This document shows, piece by piece, positions 61,316-64,000 of a stretch of DNA of 64,000 nt; the stretch's first letter is position 1; every line of letters starts with the position of its first letter. The notes beneath the pieces were generated by a model. That model saw only the letters and a list, made by a program, of their open reading frames with translations. It searched no databases and was not told the DNA's origin. The stretch covers positions 1,426,001-1,490,000 of the forward strand of contig NZ_VOUX01000033.1 in assembly GCF_008011855.1 (NCBI RefSeq). The letters run 5' to 3'. Made by a program: the position numbers and the translations under genes. This DNA comes from Serratia bockelmannii. GTDB taxonomy: Bacteria > Pseudomonadota > Gammaproteobacteria > Enterobacterales > Enterobacteriaceae.

Positions 61316-61909
61316 ATGAACAAAACTTCCCGTACCCTGCTCTCTCTGGGCCTGCTGAGCGCGGCCATGTTCGGCGTTTCGCAACAGGCGAATGCTCACG
61401 GTTATGTCGAGTCGCCAGCCAGCCGCGCCTACCAGTGCAAACTGCAGCTCAACACGCAGTGCGGCAGCGTGCAGTACGAACCGCAGAGCGTCGAAGGCCT
61501 GAAAGGCTTCCCGCAGGCCGGTCCGGCTGACGGCCACATCGCCAGCGCCGACAAGTCCACCTTCTTCGAACTGGATCAGCAAACGCCGACGCGCTGGAAC
61601 AAGCTCAACCTGAAAACCGGCCCGAACTCCTTTACCTGGAAGCTGACCGCGCGTCACAGCACCACCAGCTGGCGCTATTTCATCACCAAGCCGAACTGGG
61701 ACGCTTCGCAGCCGCTGACCCGCGCTTCCTTTGACCTGACGCCGTTCTGCCAGTTCAACGACGGCGGTGCCATCCCTGCCGCGCAGGTCACCCACCAGTG
61801 CAACATACCGGCAGATCGCAGCGGTTCGCACGTGATCCTTGCCGTGTGGGACATAGCCGACACCGCCAACGCCTTCTATCAGGCGATCGACGTCAACCTG
61901 AGCAAATAA
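61316..61909 (+). CDS. cbp21: Lytic polysaccharide monooxygenase CBP21 (AA10)
   Basis: A 197-residue secreted copper enzyme that oxidatively cuts crystalline chitin and helps ChiB and other chitinases. The signal peptide ends at ANA27, so the mature chain begins with His28 in [14 protein letters not shown]; with His114 in ARHSTTSW it makes the histidine-brace copper site. Two disulphide-forming cysteine pairs are present (YQC...TQC and FC...QC). TCAGGAGTG lies just before the ATG. Regulated by ChiR; exported to the periplasm by Sec and released through the chiWXYZ route. Confidence 0.98.
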
Positions 61910-61932
61910 TCGGTCAAATGAGGAGATCGTTG

Positions 61933-61963
61933 AGGGTTCAGCCTGGCGCTGAACCCTTTATTT
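61933..61963 (+). terminator. Terminator after cbp21
   Basis: AGGGTTCAGC/GCTGAACCCT stem with a CTGGC loop followed by TTATTTTTG, 24 bases after the stop. Confidence 0.88.
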
Positions 61964-61975
61964 TTGCAGGTGCCG

Positions 61976-62938
61976 CTATTGCGACATGTTGAGGATAGTG
62001 CGCACATTGAGCGCGCTGGTGGCGATAATGTCGATGGCACCGGTACGCAAAGCGCCCAAAATCGCCAACGCCTTGGTATTCTCGGAAGCAATGGCGATCA
62101 CACAAGGGATTTTGCGCAGCTCATCGATGCTTAGCCCGATCACTCTGTCATTCATTACCGTGTCGACATGCTGCCCCTGGGCATTGAAAAAGTCATAGCC
62201 GGCGATGTCGCCGATCACGCCCTGATTAAGGCTGGCGTCGATAATCTCGTGCGGCGTGAACCATCCCAATTTCACCATATAGCTGTTTTCATTCATGTCG
62301 CCAATGCCGACTAACGCCACATCGGCCTTACGCGCGCGATCCAGGGTTTCCTTAATCGTGCCGTTCTGCATGAAGGCGTCTTTCAGCGCGCGATTTTCGA
62401 CGTAGGCCGGCGCGTAAAGCGTCTCGCTGCTGCCGCCGAACTTCTTCGCCAAGCGCCGGCTGATATGGTCGGCATTGATCGCATCGCCCGGACGGTGAGT
62501 ACCGCCGATGCCGCAGATGAACTTGCAGTTGCGCTCCGTCACGTTGCCGACGTGATCGGCAATCGCCGCCACGTTGCGTCCCTGGCCAACCGCCAACACC
62601 ATATCGTCTTTCAGCGACATCGCCAGATAGTTGGACACCAGCGCCGCCACTTGCCGACGCTGTTCCTCTTCGTCCTGATGGTCGAGCGCGATCAGCGCGC
62701 GGCTGATGGGAAAACGTTCCATCATCTGCTGTTCCAGCCGGGTGCTGAATACCGGGTGATAACGCACGTTGATCTCGACGATGCCTTCTTCCTTGGCGCG
62801 CTTGAGCAAACGACCGACTTTGATCCGTGAAATGCCGAATTTTTTGGCGATCTCTTCCTGCGTGATCTCATCCTGATAATAAGCAACGGCGATTTCGGTC
62901 AGCAGTTCGCTATCCTGGGACACAGTTTGTTTTTCCAT
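61976..62938 (-). CDS. SorC/DeoR-type sugar-binding transcriptional regulator
   Basis: A 320-residue regulator. An N-terminal helix-turn-helix (DEITQEEIAKKFGISRIKVGRLLKRAKEEG, read in parts) is followed by the SorC-type sugar-binding domain (LAVGQGRNVAAIADHVG, FICGIGGTHRPGDAINADHISRRLA read in parts, LVGIGDMNENSYM, CVIAIASENTKALAILGALRTG). EryD of erythritol catabolic loci belongs to this family. The gene follows the kinase genes dhaK-dhaL on the same strand after 95 bases, so it probably controls their operon in response to a phosphorylated sugar. Confidence 0.88.
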   Translation of the reverse strand: MEKQTVSQDSELLTEIAVAYYQDEITQEEIAKKFGISRIKVGRLLKRAKEEGIVEINVRYHPVFSTRLEQQMMERFPISRALIALDHQDEEEQRRQVAALVSNYLAMSLKDDMVLAVGQGRNVAAIADHVGNVTERNCKFICGIGGTHRPGDAINADHISRRLAKKFGGSSETLYAPAYVENRALKDAFMQNGTIKETLDRARKADVALVGIGDMNENSYMVKLGWFTPHEIIDASLNQGVIGDIAGYDFFNAQGQHVDTVMNDRVIGLSIDELRKIPCVIAIASENTKALAILGALRTGAIDIIATSALNVRTILNMSQ

Positions 62939-63033
62939 CCGTTAGACGTTTCCCCACGGCAGGCCGGTTAATCATGGCGGAGGGACGATACACGCCCCTC
63001 CGACAATGCTGAATGCCCGCTAGTATAACGCGA

Positions 63034-63690
63034 TCAGGCGGCAACGGTATTCAGTCGTTGCTCCACCTCGTCCGCCAATCGGGTCAAGAGCAGACAGCAA
63101 GATACCGCGCCGGCATCCAATACGCCGCGCGAACGCTCGCCCAGACGGCTGGCGCGGCCGATTTTCGCCACCAGCTCGCGCGTGGAATCGCGCCCGCGCG
63201 CCGCGGCGCTCCTCATCTGTTCCAGCGCAGCGGCGAAGTCGTCACCGCGCCCCGCCGCCTGCTCAAACGCCGCTACCGCCGGTATCAGCGTATCCATCAG
63301 ACACTTGTCCCCCACGCCCGCGCTGCTGATGTCCTGCAGTTCGCGCAATCCGCCGTGCAACATCGCCAAAAATGCCTGCTTATCCAGCACGCTGCGCTCG
63401 CGCACGCTCTCCGCCATGCCCATGAACAGGCTGCCGTACAACGGCCCCATCGAACCGCCGATGCCCTCCATCAGCGCATCGGAAACCGCATCGAACGCCT
63501 GAGCCAGCGTGAGCGTGCGGCCGCGAATGGCATCGCCGCACATCGCGAATCCCTTCGACATGTTAATGCCGTGGTCACCGTCGCCGATGGCACCGTCTAT
63601 TTCGCTCAGGTATTCGCGGTTGCTGACAATGGTGTCTATCAGCCCCGTAACGATCTCACTGCCGTACCGGGTTGAAATTTGTTCCGTCAT
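63034..63690 (-). CDS. DhaL-type kinase subunit (dihydroxyacetone or tetrulose kinase)
   Basis: A 218-residue nucleotide-binding subunit of the dihydroxyacetone kinase family. The metal- and nucleotide-binding motif is EIDGAIGDGDHGINMSKGF, followed by GGSMGPLYGSLFMGM and AGVGDKCLMDTLIPAV, with GVLDAGAVSCCLLL at the end. The four-helix DhaL fold fits throughout. It starts 3 bases after the dhaK stop. No dhaM phosphocarrier is seen and the neighbour is a SorC-type regulator, so the substrate may be a four-carbon ketose (erythrulose) rather than dihydroxyacetone. Confidence 0.88.
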   Translation of the reverse strand: MTEQISTRYGSEIVTGLIDTIVSNREYLSEIDGAIGDGDHGINMSKGFAMCGDAIRGRTLTLAQAFDAVSDALMEGIGGSMGPLYGSLFMGMAESVRERSVLDKQAFLAMLHGGLRELQDISSAGVGDKCLMDTLIPAVAAFEQAAGRGDDFAAALEQMRSAAARGRDSTRELVAKIGRASRLGERSRGVLDAGAVSCCLLLTRLADEVEQRLNTVAA

Positions 63691-63693
63691 GAT

Positions 63694-64000
63694 TCACTCC
63701 ACCTGGGTTAAGCCTAAAGATTGCGCCGGCATGTCCAGCAGCGTTTTCAGTTCGTCATCCAGCGTCATCAGCGTCAGCGTCACGCCCATCATTTCCAGCG
63801 ACGTGAAGTAATTGCCGACGTAGCGCCGATGCACCTGCACGCCTTTCGCCATCAATCGGCGTTCTATTTCGGCATAATAGATATACAGCTCCATCACCGG
63901 CGTGGCGCCAAGCCCGGAGATCAGCAACGCCACCTCCTGCCCCTGTTCCAGCGGCATGTCGTTGAGCACGAAATCGAGCATGGTGCCGGCCATCGCCGAC
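63694..64000 (-). CDS. DhaK-type kinase subunit (truncated by window edge)
   Basis: C-terminal about 100 residues of a dihydroxyacetone-kinase substrate-binding subunit; the 5' part lies beyond the window. Seen are the QEVALLISGLGATPVMELYIYYAE segment (read in parts) and YVGNYFTSLEMMGVTLTLM, ending DDELKTLLDMPAQSLGLTQVE, all matching DhaK. The frame is open to the right edge. First gene of a dhaK-dhaL-regulator set as far as the window shows. Confidence 0.85.
   Translation of the reverse strand, partial: SAMAGTMLDFVLNDMPLEQGQEVALLISGLGATPVMELYIYYAEIERRLMAKGVQVHRRYVGNYFTSLEMMGVTLTLMTLDDELKTLLDMPAQSLGLTQVE

Noticed and set aside
61192-61530. 112-codon open frame running into cbp21 in another frame
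   Set aside because: It shares most of its length with the signal peptide region of cbp21 and has no ribosome-binding site or family match.

Overview
The window is a stretch of enterobacterial chromosome and is almost certainly Serratia marcescens or a very close relative. The diagnostic genes are the chitin locus (chiB with the catalytic DGVDIDWE motif, cbp21 whose mature protein starts HGYV, chiR, and the chiWXYZ holin/endopeptidase/spanin set), the budA-budB acetolactate genes, and a GC-rich backbone with the same gene order as the E. coli 54-minute region (nupC, gltX, tRNA-Val/Lys, yfeR-yfeH, ypeB-ligA, zipA, cysZ, cysK, ptsHI-crr, cysM, cysAWTP, yfeX-yfeY-yfeZ, ypeA, amiA, hemF, maeB). 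I see no insertion sequence, integrase, CRISPR array or complete prophage.

Layout. 1-4.5 kb: end of nupC, two tRNA-Ala genes, a formate/nitrite-type channel, gltX, and a tRNA-Val x3/tRNA-Lys operon followed by a duplicated tRNA-Lys 3' end. 4.9-12.8 kb: a Fur-marked catecholate siderophore block (fepB, fepDGC, fes and a ferrichrome/chrysobactin-type TonB receptor). 12.8-18.4 kb: an orphan DppA-like binding protein, the budA-budB acetoin operon and a divergent LysR regulator. 18.4-21.8 kb: eutBC alone, a nucleotidyltransferase-fold protein and a FlxA-like protein. 21.8-32.3 kb: conserved backbone (yfeR/yfeH, ypeB-ligA, zipA, cysZ, cysK, ptsH-ptsI-crr). 32.4-34.4 kb: an OmpR/CpxA-type two-component pair that may be RssB-RssA. 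34.6-45.5 kb: cysM, cysPTWA, yfeX, yfeY, yfeZ, a YgiW/BOF protein behind a perfect PmrA/QseB-type box, ypeA, amiA, hemF and yaiI.

45.5-51.8 kb sits where E. coli has its eut operon. It holds a second iron-regulated block: a ChaN-family lipoprotein, a dedicated TonB-like protein, an exported oligopeptidase B homologue and a TonB-dependent receptor, with two strong Fur boxes. I think this is the least-described system in the window. 51.9-56.6 kb: mmuP-mmuM (with MetJ boxes) and maeB. 56.8-61.9 kb: the chitinolytic and type 10 secretion locus (chiZ, chiY, chiX, chiW, chiB, chiR, cbp21); the chiR ribosome-binding site carries a 12-nt match to the ChiX small RNA. 62-64 kb: a SorC-family regulator with DhaL and a partial DhaK-type kinase.

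The genes work together in a few clear modules: two iron-uptake modules under Fur, cysteine synthesis and sulfate uptake (cysZ, cysK, cysM, cysPTWA), PTS carbon sensing, methionine salvage from S-methylmethionine, and chitin degradation with its own lysis-derived export route. Family assignments come from reading the protein sequences, and regulatory sites were matched to consensus by eye.
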